DNA of 63,112 nucleotides from positions 99,255 to 162,366 of the forward strand of contig BPII01000003.1 in assembly GCA_026004035.1 (NCBI GenBank). The letters are read 5' to 3'. The DNA comes from Candidatus Sericytochromatia bacterium (GTDB taxonomy: Bacteria; Cyanobacteriota; Sericytochromatia; UBA7694; JACMQJ01). The stretch's first letter is position 1. The number at the start of each line of letters is the position of its first letter. The translations under genes and the position numbers were made by a program. Shown piece by piece: positions 18,603 to 27,700 of this stretch. The notes under the pieces are model-generated. The model worked only from the letters and a program-made list of their open reading frames with translations, did not search any database and had not been told where the DNA came from.

Positions 18603-19558
18603 TGTTTAAGAAAAATTTTTTCTACTTATTTATTTTTACATTTTCAATATCTTGCTCAAATATACAAAGTATAAATAAAGAAAGTATATTTATAAGTTCA
18701 ATTGAAAACAAAAATAAAAATATAGAAATGATTTATGCACCAATTATAAATTTTGATTCGCAGGAAACACATTATATTACATCTATAGAAAAATATGTTG
18801 AGATGGGTTTAACATTGAAAGGAAAAAACAAAATAGGTTTTTCTAAGAAGTTTAAAACTATAACTAATGCAAATGAGCTTTCAATGTATGTTGATAAATC
18901 AATAGATGGATTTACTTTGTATTTAGATAGTAATGATAAAGTTTCTGATTTTGATAGAAAAGTATATACTAGGAAGGTTATAAAAAATGATTATATCTAT
19001 TTACAATATTGGTTTTTTTATTCCTATAATGATACAAAAGGTATAGGTGGTAATTTTTTAATACATAAATGTGGAAATCATCAAGCTGATTGGGAACATA
19101 TAGGTATAAAAATAAATTCTTCAAAATTTAATACTGCTACAAATAATGATGAATATATTTCTGCAATAGAAGAAATATATTTTTCACAGCATGCCAAAAA
19201 GTCTCATATAGAAAGAAAATTTAAAAAACCTAAAGATGTAATTTTTAAAGAAACTCATGTTAATGTTTTTTCAGCAAGAGGAACTCATGCTAGTTATGCC
19301 AAACCACATCAAGGAAAAGGTTATTTTTTACATAATGTTTTAGGTATGAACTTATATGATAAAGCTGATGGTAGAGGATTAAAATTTGAAACAGAAAATT
19401 ATTTACAAGACTTAGAGAGTTCAAGTTGGTCAAAGTTTGGTGGTAGATGGGGAAAAATAGATGATGATTATTGTAATCTGATTGAGTGGTTTTCTGATGC
19501 TTCTAATGATGGACCTTATGGACCATTGCAACAAATACCAAGTACAGATTGGGATTAA
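18602..19558 (+). CDS. Vps62-like (DUF946) lipoprotein
   Basis: A 318-residue putative lipoprotein (signal SISC). The mature protein carries the hallmark blocks of the Vps62/DUF946 family: YWFFYSYN, HQADWEHIGIKI, YFSQH and HVNVFSARGTHASY, followed by DGPYGP near the C-terminus. The family is best known from fungi and plants and its biochemical role is unclear. In bacteria such proteins are exported. Conserved His/Glu/Asp positions suggest metal binding, which is inference. It is coupled to the small lipoprotein upstream and ends in a 4-base tail-to-tail overlap with folE. Confidence 0.8.
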   Translation: MFKKNFFYLFIFTFSISCSNIQSINKESIFISSIENKNKNIEMIYAPIINFDSQETHYITSIEKYVEMGLTLKGKNKIGFSKKFKTITNANELSMYVDKSIDGFTLYLDSNDKVSDFDRKVYTRKVIKNDYIYLQYWFFYSYNDTKGIGGNFLIHKCGNHQADWEHIGIKINSSKFNTATNNDEYISAIEEIYFSQHAKKSHIERKFKKPKDVIFKETHVNVFSARGTHASYAKPHQGKGYFLHNVLGMNLYDKADGRGLKFETENYLQDLESSSWSKFGGRWGKIDDDYCNLIEWFSDASNDGPYGPLQQIPSTDWD

Positions 19559-20232
19559 ATAATCATTGTTTTAGCATTGCTTAAAAAATCATTTTTTAGT
19601 GCAATATCAGTTTTAAAAATACCACCTAATTTACTTGTTATTGTTTCAGAACTTACATCTTCTACTCCTCTTGCTCTCACACAATAATGTCTAGCATTTA
19701 TTAATACAGCAATGTCTGAAGTTTCTAAAATACACTCAAGAGCATAAAAAATTTGTAACGTTAGTCTTTCTTGAAGTTGTGGTCTTTTGGAAAAATATTC
19801 TACTATTCTATTTAATTTGCTTAAACCAATTACTTTTCCTTTTGGTATATATGAAACTATAGCTTTACCATCTATTACTATAAAATGGTGCTCACAATTA
19901 CTTTGTATATTTATATTTTTTTCTATAACTGGTGAGTCATAATCTATTTTATTTTCTATTACAGAAATTTTTGGAAAATTCTCAGGTAATAAGCCCCAAT
20001 AAATTTCATTTATAAACATGTTAGCTATTCTTTTAGGAGTATCTTTTAAACTATCGTCATTTAAATCTAACCCTAGTGTGTTCATAATATCAGCAAAGCT
20101 TTTTTCAATTTTCATTATCTTTTCAGAATTACTTAAATAATTGGGAACTAGTGGAGTTTCAACGCCTTTTAACTTAAGATAATTAGAAACTTTTAAACCC
20201 ATTTCTTTATCTGTTTTTGTTTTATCTAACAT
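19555..20232 (-). CDS. folE: GTP cyclohydrolase I
   Basis: A 225-residue enzyme converting GTP to dihydroneopterin triphosphate, the first step of folate (and pterin) synthesis. Zinc ligands Cys113 and His116 (CEHH) and Cys184 (HYCVRARG) are present. The GLSKLNRIVEYFSKRPQLQE helix and the SSETITSKLGGIF end are classic. An AGAGG site precedes the ATG. It stands alone; no other folate gene is in the window. Confidence 0.97.
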   Translation of the reverse strand: MLDKTKTDKEMGLKVSNYLKLKGVETPLVPNYLSNSEKIMKIEKSFADIMNTLGLDLNDDSLKDTPKRIANMFINEIYWGLLPENFPKISVIENKIDYDSPVIEKNINIQSNCEHHFIVIDGKAIVSYIPKGKVIGLSKLNRIVEYFSKRPQLQERLTLQIFYALECILETSDIAVLINARHYCVRARGVEDVSSETITSKLGGIFKTDIALKNDFLSNAKTMII

Positions 20233-20419
20233 TAATTACCTCTTCTTATATGAAAATAACAATCTTTATAGATTATATCTAATATTGTTAATTGATATTA
20301 ATTTTAATGATCAATAATATTAATATTAATAAAAAATTTATCTTTTATATTTTTATACAAATTAAATATTTTTAGTCTATATATTATATACTTTGATTTA
20401 TAATATTTTAGATTTTATT

Positions 20420-21709
20420 ATGGAAATAAAAATTTTAACAAAGTATTTTGGAATAGATGAAGCTAAAAATATAGACTTTTATATAAGTCATAATGGATAT
20501 AAACAGGCTGAAAAAGCTATTACAACAATGACTCCTGAACAAGTTATAGAAGAAGTAAAAAATTCTGGGCTTAGAGGAAGAGGGGGAGCAGGATTTCCAG
20601 CTGGTGTTAAATGGAGTTTTTTACCAAAAGATAATCCAAAACCTAGATATTTATGTGTAAATGCTGATGAAAGTGAACCAGGTACCTTTAAAGATAGGTA
20701 CATAATGGAGTATGATCCTCATTTGCTTTTGGAAGGAATTATTATAACTTGTTATGCTATAAAATCTAATAAAGCATTTATATATATTAGAGGTGAATAT
20801 TACTACCCATATAAAGTGTTAGAAAAAGCTATTGAAGAAGCTTATCAAAAAGGTTATCTAGGTAAAAAACTTTTTGGCACAGATTTTTATGTTGATGTAG
20901 TATTACATAGAGGTGCTGGTGCCTATATATGTGGTGAAGAAACAGCTTTAATAGAGTCTTTGGAAGGTAAAAAAGGCCAACCTAGAATAAAACCACCTTT
21001 TCCTGCTGTTGAAGGTCTTTTTAAATGCCCTACAATTGTAAATAATGTTGCTACAATAGCATCTGTTCCATGGATAATAGAAAATGGAGCTAAAGCTTAT
21101 GCCTCAATAGGAACTGAAAAAAGCACAGGAACTTTTATTTTCTCAATAAGTGGTCATGTAAATAAGCCTGGTATTTATGAAGTACCTATGGGAATACCAT
21201 TACTTGAGTTTATAGAAAAATATGCAGGTGGTGTTAGAAATGGAAAAAGATTAAAAGCTGTTATACCTGGTGGTTCATCAACACCAATATTAACAGCTAA
21301 AGAATGCGAAACGGTAACTTTAGATTATGAATCAATGATGGCTCATAAAACAATGCTTGGTTCAGGTGCAATAATTGTAATGGATGAAGATACATGTATT
21401 GTAGATGCTCTTTTAAATTTAATGCACTTTTATAAACATGAGTCATGTGGTCAATGCTCACCTTGTCGCGAAGGGGTTGATTGGATGTATAGAACAGTCA
21501 GAGAGTTAGAAAAAGGAACAGCAAACCCAAAAGATATACAAACAGTTTTAGATTTAGCTGATAATATGGAAGGAAAAACAATATGTGTTTTTTCAGCTGC
21601 TGCTGCTATGCCTGCAAGAAGTTATATTAATAAATTTAAAGATGAATTTCTTTTACATCTTGAAAATAAAGGTTGTCCTTTTCCAAAAATTAAATACTTA
21701 CAAGATTAG
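20420..21709 (+). CDS. nuoF: NADH-quinone oxidoreductase subunit F
   Basis: A 429-residue NADH-binding subunit of complex I or of a related NAD-dependent flavin complex. NADH/FMN-binding glycine-rich RGRGGAGFPAGVKW, NADESEPGT, GAGAYICGEETAL, and the 4Fe-4S motif SCGQCSPCREG with the distal Cys (TICVFSAA) are all intact. I start at the ATG 20420 rather than the upstream TTG 20393, which would add nine residues. Neither nuoE nor nuoG flanks it, which is unusual. Soluble hydrogenase or formate dehydrogenase beta subunits share this fold but normally carry extra domains, absent here. Confidence 0.93.
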   Translation: MEIKILTKYFGIDEAKNIDFYISHNGYKQAEKAITTMTPEQVIEEVKNSGLRGRGGAGFPAGVKWSFLPKDNPKPRYLCVNADESEPGTFKDRYIMEYDPHLLLEGIIITCYAIKSNKAFIYIRGEYYYPYKVLEKAIEEAYQKGYLGKKLFGTDFYVDVVLHRGAGAYICGEETALIESLEGKKGQPRIKPPFPAVEGLFKCPTIVNNVATIASVPWIIENGAKAYASIGTEKSTGTFIFSISGHVNKPGIYEVPMGIPLLEFIEKYAGGVRNGKRLKAVIPGGSSTPILTAKECETVTLDYESMMAHKTMLGSGAIIVMDEDTCIVDALLNLMHFYKHESCGQCSPCREGVDWMYRTVRELEKGTANPKDIQTVLDLADNMEGKTICVFSAAAAMPARSYINKFKDEFLLHLENKGCPFPKIKYLQD

Positions 21710-22009
21710 TATATCAATAAAATTTCTTGCGCTATAAATTAAAGGTACTGGACTAATGTTATTTTTTGATAAGCTTAAAATCCCTTAATAGTAAGTATTT
21801 TAAATATTCATATTAAAAAATACTTTAAATTTAGTATTTATAAGCTTTTGAAGATAATTTTTTCATAACTCAATTCCGATGTCTGTCAATAATTTTTTCA
21901 AGGGTTGCATTATTACTAAAATATATCTCTTTATTTACTTTCTTTAAAAAAATTATTATATTTTTAATTTCAAAATTATAATTTAATTATACTTAACATT
22001 AGTTAATGA
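21710..22009 (+). other. 300-base convergent intergenic spacer
   Basis: The spacer lies between the convergent nuoF and fbp genes. I see no gene, no strong GC hairpin with a T-run, and no repeat shared with the rest of the window. It contains T-rich runs and a slightly less AT-rich patch at 21875-21910. Confidence 0.5.
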
Positions 22010-22924
22010 TTATTTTAGATACTCTTTGAATAAATTAACTTCATATTTGCTACCTATATATATAGGTGATCTTTGGTGTAAAGAATTAACAGGTATATCT
22101 AATATATCAATTCTACCATTAGTAGCCATTCCTCCTGCTTGTTCTAGTATAAAAGCTAAAGGTTGTAATTCAAATAATAATCTTAATTTTCCTTCAGGTG
22201 CATCTTTTAAAGCTGGATAAGAAAAAATACCACCTTTTTTCATAAGTATTTGATTTACATCTGGAACAAGACCACCACTATATCTAAGTTTATAATCTTC
22301 ATTTTCTAATCTTTCTATAAACTCTTTATGCTCATCTGTCCAAGATTTTTTTAATCCACCAGGAGAGTAAATTTTACCTTTTTCTTTTATTGTAATATTT
22401 TTTTGTGCTAAGACAAATTCACCTTCAGGATTTAATACAAATTCACATACACCTTGACCAGAAGTATAAACTAGTGTAGTAAGAGGACCATAGAGAATGT
22501 AAAAAGCTGCTGCTAAATTTCTACCATGTTTTAAAACAGTTTTTCCATAATGAATACCAACAATTGTTCCTATTGATAAATTTACATCAACTAAAGATGA
22601 ACCATCTAAAGGATCTATTGTTACAGAATATTTTGGATGAGGATTATTTAGAACTAAAGTTTCATCTCTTTCTTCTGAAGCATACTCACCTATATAATCT
22701 AATTCCCCAACCGTATCAGAAAGTATTAAATCTGATAATTTATCAAGTTCTAATTGCTCTTCATTGGATGCATTTCTTGTTCCAGCTAATTTACGATTTG
22801 CTTCATTTATCTTTCCTGATATATATTTAGATGCAACTGATATTGCATGTATTAATCTTCTTAAATCAGGATCTATACCTTCATCATAAAGATATTTACG
22901 TAATTGCACATCTTTGTGATCCAT
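22010..22924 (-). CDS. fbp: Fructose-1,6-bisphosphatase, class 1
   Basis: A 304-residue gluconeogenic phosphatase hydrolysing fructose-1,6-bisphosphate to fructose-6-phosphate. The metal/phosphate motif DPLDGSS (preceded by YSVTI) is followed by NLSIGTIVG, and the C-terminal ligand segment LRLLFELQPLAFILEQAGG is intact. The length is a little under the usual 320-340. A strong AAGGAGG site lies 7 bases upstream. It follows the ABC importer genes on the same strand with an 18-base gap on the upstream side, so co-transcription is possible. Confidence 0.96.
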   Translation of the reverse strand: MDHKDVQLRKYLYDEGIDPDLRRLIHAISVASKYISGKINEANRKLAGTRNASNEEQLELDKLSDLILSDTVGELDYIGEYASEERDETLVLNNPHPKYSVTIDPLDGSSLVDVNLSIGTIVGIHYGKTVLKHGRNLAAAFYILYGPLTTLVYTSGQGVCEFVLNPEGEFVLAQKNITIKEKGKIYSPGGLKKSWTDEHKEFIERLENEDYKLRYSGGLVPDVNQILMKKGGIFSYPALKDAPEGKLRLLFELQPLAFILEQAGGMATNGRIDILDIPVNSLHQRSPIYIGSKYEVNLFKEYLK

Positions 22925-22941
22925 AAAAGCCTCCTTATAGA

Positions 22942-24099
22942 TTATATTTTCTTTTTAGCATCAAAAGCATCTCTTAGACCATCACCAAAGAAACTAAATG
23001 CAAAAACAGAAACTACTATACAATAACCAGGTATTAAAAGCCATGGTTTTGTTTGCAATGCACTTAAGTTTCTAGCTTCTTGTAACATTAATCCCCAACT
23101 AGCTTGTGGATCTTGTATTCCCAATGATAGAAAACTTAAAGCAGCTTCCCCTAAAGTATATGCTGGTATTGAAATTGTAGCTGATACAATTATCCAAGAA
23201 GACATTTGAGGTATTATGTGCTTTACAATTATTTGTAAATGTGATGCTCCCATAGCTCTAGCAGCTTCTACATATTCCATTTGTTTTAAACTTAAAACTT
23301 GTCCTCTATATATTCTAGCTTGACCTGCCCAGCCTATAAATGCAAGTATTATTACTATAAGAAAATACCTTTCAAAGGATGTAAGATTTTTTGGTAATGT
23401 TGCTGATAATGTTAATAATAAATACAAGCTTGGAAAAGTTATAATAGCTTCTACAAGTCGCATTATTACTGTATCAACCCAACCACCAAAATATCCAGAA
23501 ATTCCCCCCATTAATAACCCTATTGGATAGGATATCATGATTGCTATTATGCCTATTGTAAGAGACACTCTACCACCATATAAAATTCTTGAAAAAATAT
23601 CTCTTCCTTGTAAATCACCGCCCCATAAATATATTCTAGCTGGTGCATCAACTCCGAATAAGTGTATATTAGATGGTATTAAACCTAAAAGTTTATATTC
23701 TTCTCCTCTATGAAAAAACTTTATTTTATATGGTTTAGTTTTATCATAAACTTTCTTGTTTGTTAATGTAGTTTCATCAAATTTTTCTTCATAATTATAA
23801 ATAAAAGGTCCTATAAACTTACCTTCATGAAATAGTCTTATTCTTGAAGGAGGAGCATAAGGTTTTCCTCTATCAGCTGATGCTTCACCGTAAGGTGCAA
23901 TGAATTCTGCAAATAATATTGAAATATACATTATAGACAAAATAGCTAATCCTATAAGTGCTAATTTATGTCTTAAAAATCTTTTTAAAATTTTTTGTCT
24001 TGTAGAAACCATTGGTGGTAGAGCACCAGTTCCACCAGTCATAGTTTTTGAGTTAGTGGCTGTGTCTAATATATCAGCATCTAAAGATCTTGTTGTCAT
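22942..24099 (-). CDS. Oligopeptide-type ABC permease (OppC/DppC family)
   Basis: A 385-residue inner-membrane permease of the family-5 peptide importers. After an N-terminal cytoplasmic stretch comes the first helix (ALIGLAILSIMYISILFAEF). A ~100-residue periplasmic loop (FFHRGEEYKLLGLIPSNIHLFG) is typical of one OppC subgroup, and then five helices follow. The EAA loop reads EAARAMGASHLQIIVKHIIP. It pairs with the OppB-like permease upstream. AAGGAG sites precede both. No ATPase genes are adjacent, so the ATPases must be encoded elsewhere. Confidence 0.93.
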   Translation of the reverse strand: MTTRSLDADILDTATNSKTMTGGTGALPPMVSTRQKILKRFLRHKLALIGLAILSIMYISILFAEFIAPYGEASADRGKPYAPPSRIRLFHEGKFIGPFIYNYEEKFDETTLTNKKVYDKTKPYKIKFFHRGEEYKLLGLIPSNIHLFGVDAPARIYLWGGDLQGRDIFSRILYGGRVSLTIGIIAIMISYPIGLLMGGISGYFGGWVDTVIMRLVEAIITFPSLYLLLTLSATLPKNLTSFERYFLIVIILAFIGWAGQARIYRGQVLSLKQMEYVEAARAMGASHLQIIVKHIIPQMSSWIIVSATISIPAYTLGEAALSFLSLGIQDPQASWGLMLQEARNLSALQTKPWLLIPGYCIVVSVFAFSFFGDGLRDAFDAKKKI

Positions 24100-24109
24100 T
24101 TTTATCTCC

Positions 24110-25477
24110 TTATGCTTCTAATTTTATTCTTGGATCTGTAAAAGCTAGTAATAAATCAGCAAGTAAATTTCCAACAAGTAACATAACAGAACTTATTATT
24201 AAACCAGCCATTACTAAACTTAAATCATATCCTAACACAGCTTCTAACATCATTTGACCTAAACCTGGCCAAGTAAATAGTATTTCAACAAAAGCAGCAC
24301 CACTTAATAAGCTAGCAAATTCAAAACCAAGTAGTGTTATCATTGGATTTAAAGCATTTCTTACAGCATGTTTCCAAATAACAACATTTTCAGATAATCC
24401 TTTTGCTCTTGCTGTTCTTATATATTCCTCATTTAAAACATCAAGTAAATTTGCTCTCATTCTTCTTTGTAGTGCTGCAATACTAATTATAGATAGTGTT
24501 ATTGTAGGTAGTATTAAATGATACAAAACATCAGGTATATATTTACCATAGTGAAAAATTAATCTATCTATATGTTTAAATGTATAAAAAATTTTGTCAC
24601 CAAATGAATAATATTTCATTTTGTTTAGTTCGTTATAAACTTCTTTACCAAGACCTAGACTTATATAAGAGTTCTTTTGATATTCATCTTTAATTTTAAT
24701 ATAAAGTTCTTGAGAAAAATTTTCTAATAATGGTAAATCAGAAATTAGCTTTGGAATAGAATTTGATAAATTATCCTTACTATAAGTTAAATCTTCAAAT
24801 AAAGAAGTTTTTAGTGAATCTAAAATTTCTTGCTTTTTTGCTTTTTCTAAAATTTCTTTATCGTAATTTATATGTTCCTGTGATAAATTAGCTTTTGGTC
24901 CATGTTCATACTTACCAGCATAAACTGAATTAATTTTTGCCATATGATTATTATTGGTAGAAGTCATACCAGATATTGGAAACCATCCTGTTTTAGCAGC
25001 AAATAAAAGTAATAGTATTGCTAAAAAGAAATCAGGAAATCCCATAAAGAAGTATGATAAAGAAGAAAATATTTGGTCTATTAATGAATATTGTTTTACT
25101 GCTAAATATATACCTAATGGTATAGCTATTAACCAAGTTACTAAAAAAGAAGATATACTTAATATTAATGTATTACTTAATCTTTCTTTTATTAAAGTAA
25201 TAACGGGTGTTTTATAATAATACGATTCTCCCATATCACCTGTTATAAATCTTTTAGCCCAGTTCAAATATCTCACATACAAAGGTTTATTTAAACCTAA
25301 ACGTTCTTCTTCCCTTTTAATAGTTTCTTGAGTGACTGAAGGATTCATTTTTAATTGTGCTAATGGATCAGCTTTAGCATATACTTCGGCAATTCTAATA
25401 ATTCCAAATGCAATCATTGATATAATAATTATCAAAGGTATCATTTGTATAACTCTTTTTACGATGTATCTAAACAT
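24110..25477 (-). CDS. Oligopeptide-type ABC permease (OppB/DppB family) with large loop insertion
   Basis: A 455-residue permease; the family is normally 305-340. The N-terminal helix and VTQETIKREEERLGLNKPLYVRYLNW segment are standard, as is the EAA loop TARAKGLSENVVIWKHAVRN. Between GWFPISGM (~residue 175) and PDVLYHLILPTITL (~310) there is an insert of roughly 120 polar residues, predicted to face the periplasm, where it could contact the binding protein or bind its own ligand. The insert has no family I recognise. It is coupled to oppA- and oppC-like genes with short spacers and TAGGAG sites. Confidence 0.92.
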   Translation of the reverse strand: MFRYIVKRVIQMIPLIIIISMIAFGIIRIAEVYAKADPLAQLKMNPSVTQETIKREEERLGLNKPLYVRYLNWAKRFITGDMGESYYYKTPVITLIKERLSNTLILSISSFLVTWLIAIPLGIYLAVKQYSLIDQIFSSLSYFFMGFPDFFLAILLLLFAAKTGWFPISGMTSTNNNHMAKINSVYAGKYEHGPKANLSQEHINYDKEILEKAKKQEILDSLKTSLFEDLTYSKDNLSNSIPKLISDLPLLENFSQELYIKIKDEYQKNSYISLGLGKEVYNELNKMKYYSFGDKIFYTFKHIDRLIFHYGKYIPDVLYHLILPTITLSIISIAALQRRMRANLLDVLNEEYIRTARAKGLSENVVIWKHAVRNALNPMITLLGFEFASLLSGAAFVEILFTWPGLGQMMLEAVLGYDLSLVMAGLIISSVMLLVGNLLADLLLAFTDPRIKLEA

Positions 25478-25499
25478 TTATTTCTCCTAAAATAAAATG

Positions 25500-27359
25500 C
25501 TATGGAGTTAAAATATAATGTTCATAACTATTCCAATTTATCATGTTTAAACCGCTACCTCCATGTATTGTAGGATAAATATTACCTATATTATTTCTTA
25601 CAGCAACCAAAGCTAAACTATTAACGGTATATAAGAAAGGTAAATTTTCTGATACTATTTCTTGACTTTTATAATATAATGCTTTTCTTTTTACTGGATC
25701 AAATTCTTGTGATGCTTTTTCAAATAAATCTAAAACTTCTTTCTCCCAAGGTTCATAAGTAGTTTCTCTTCCTTTCCAAATAGGATTTTGATTAGCATTT
25801 CCCATATTAAACATGTGCATACGTCCGTCTAGTCTCCAAACATTTATACCACTATGAGGTTCACTTGCACTTCCTGTTAAACCTATCATCATAGCTTCCC
25901 AATCTAATGTTTCATCAATTTGTTGAACCATTACATTAAATTGTATTGGTCTATAATTTACTTTTATACCTAATTTTTCCCAATCAGCTCTTATAATACC
26001 ACATGCTGCATCTCTCATAGTATTACCAACATTTGTAACTAAGTCAAACTCTACTCTATTACCTTTATCATCTAATAATTCTCCTTTGTCATTTTTCTTA
26101 AATCCTGCTTCTTTTAAAATTTCTTCAGCTTTTTTTAAATCATAAGGATATGTTCTAACATTAGGATTAAAGAAAGGATTTTGAACACTTATATCAGACC
26201 ATTGAGGTTTTGCTAATCCATTATAAACACTTCTTATTATTGATTCTTTATCTATAGCATGAGCTAAAGCTTGTCTAAATTTAACATTTCTAAACCATCT
26301 TGATTTTATTGGATTAACTATTTGTTCTCCTTTTTCATTTTTTGCAGTTGAAAGATTAAACATTATAAATAATGTTCCTGTGTTTGGTCCTAAATTATGA
26401 ATAGTGAAATTCAATTTTTCTTGTTCAGATTTTAAAGTTTGAAAATCTTGAGGCTGAACTGTTATTGAATCAGACTCTAAAGCTTTGAATTTAATTGTTT
26501 CTACTGCTTGATCTTTAACTATTTCAACAACGTATTGATCTACATATGGCAATTGGTTACCTTCCTTATCCTTTCTCCAAAAATAAGGATTTCTTTCTAA
26601 TATAACTCTTTGACCAGGTACATATTCTTTTATTTTAAAAGGGCCATTACATACTATTGACTTAGGATCAGAATTTAGACTTCCCCACTGATTAAATGGT
26701 ATTTTACCATTTTTATCTTTTTTGACTAAATTAGCTAAAATATGTTTTGGCATTATTCCAGTACCTAAAGAATTTTTTAGAAATGGAACAAAAGGTTTTG
26801 CGGTTACAAATTTTATAGTATAGTCATCTACTTTTGTAACTTGAGGAAATTTATTATCAACAAGCATGCCATCTCTTGAATTAGAAGGTATATCTGTATT
26901 ATTTATTATATCATTATAAGTAAAAACCACATCATCAGCTGTTATTGGTTGTCCATCAGACCATTTTAAATTTTTTTTCAATTTTACTATATAAGTAACT
27001 TTATCATCTTTTACTTCATAAGATTCTGCAAGTTCAGGTATTACTTTATCTGGATTTTTTGGATCAGTTGTTAATAACCCAACATATAATTGTATTAATA
27101 TATCAGTAGATGAAGTTTCAGCAGCTAAATAGTAATTAAATGTTTTAGGAGGTGAAAAACTTGTTATTGTTCTTTTACCACCATATTTACCTACTTTAGG
27201 ATTATAATCTTTTATAGAATTAATTTCAGTATTTTTGCTTTCAGTTTTTTCATTATTTGAAGTAGTGTTCTTTGGAACTTCCACTTCATCCCCTTCATCA
27301 CTTGGACATCCTGAAAGTATTAAAGAACAAGAAATCAAAGATAATAATATTTTTTTCAT
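25500..27359 (-). CDS. Peptide-binding lipoprotein of an ABC importer (OppA/SBP family 5)
   Basis: A 619-residue substrate-binding lipoprotein. The lipobox SLILSGC is followed by an acidic linker, then the SBP_bac_5 fold with LKKNLKWSDGQPITADDVVFTYN, FRQALAHAIDKESIIRSVYNG and the C-terminal QEIVSENLPFLYTVN. It would deliver peptides, or possibly sugars or nickel as in some relatives, to the two permeases downstream. The subfamily with long DppC loops is often annotated as an uncharacterised peptide system. It precedes them by 22 bases. Confidence 0.94.
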   Translation of the reverse strand: MKKILLSLISCSLILSGCPSDEGDEVEVPKNTTSNNEKTESKNTEINSIKDYNPKVGKYGGKRTITSFSPPKTFNYYLAAETSSTDILIQLYVGLLTTDPKNPDKVIPELAESYEVKDDKVTYIVKLKKNLKWSDGQPITADDVVFTYNDIINNTDIPSNSRDGMLVDNKFPQVTKVDDYTIKFVTAKPFVPFLKNSLGTGIMPKHILANLVKKDKNGKIPFNQWGSLNSDPKSIVCNGPFKIKEYVPGQRVILERNPYFWRKDKEGNQLPYVDQYVVEIVKDQAVETIKFKALESDSITVQPQDFQTLKSEQEKLNFTIHNLGPNTGTLFIMFNLSTAKNEKGEQIVNPIKSRWFRNVKFRQALAHAIDKESIIRSVYNGLAKPQWSDISVQNPFFNPNVRTYPYDLKKAEEILKEAGFKKNDKGELLDDKGNRVEFDLVTNVGNTMRDAACGIIRADWEKLGIKVNYRPIQFNVMVQQIDETLDWEAMMIGLTGSASEPHSGINVWRLDGRMHMFNMGNANQNPIWKGRETTYEPWEKEVLDLFEKASQEFDPVKRKALYYKSQEIVSENLPFLYTVNSLALVAVRNNIGNIYPTIHGGSGLNMINWNSYEHYILTP

Positions 27360-27381
27360 ATATTCTCCTTAATACAATTTA

Positions 27382-27609
27382 TTATTGTGCTATTGAAGGA
27401 TGAGAAAGAAGTAAAGCTGATATTGCCCATATAATAGCAATTATTGTTGTTATTTTATTTAATCCCTCTTCAGCTCCTTTTTGGCTACCAAATATTTCTG
27501 AAGGTGATCCTATTCCACCCATGCCCATAGTTTTCGCTGGATGTAAAAGAATACTTAATATCAACATAATTGATGATATACCTAAAACAATATTTAAAAA
27601 TGTATACAA
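27382..27609 (-). CDS. secG: Preprotein translocase subunit SecG
   Basis: A 75-residue protein with two membrane helices (residues ~3-22 and ~50-70) flanking the conserved cytoplasmic segment MGMGGIGSPSEIFGSQKG, typical of SecG, the accessory subunit of SecYE. The start is TTG at 27609 with an AAGAGG site upstream. It leads the importer gene cluster, so export and peptide uptake genes may share a transcript. Confidence 0.92.
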   Translation of the reverse strand: MYTFLNIVLGISSIMLILSILLHPAKTMGMGGIGSPSEIFGSQKGAEEGLNKITTIIAIIWAISALLLSHPSIAQ

Positions 27610-27700
27610 AACTAATACCTCTTAAAAATATAATTTTTTTGATTATATTAATTTAGCATAGATTAAATTTAAAATCAATTATAAATTATTTTTTTGAAAT

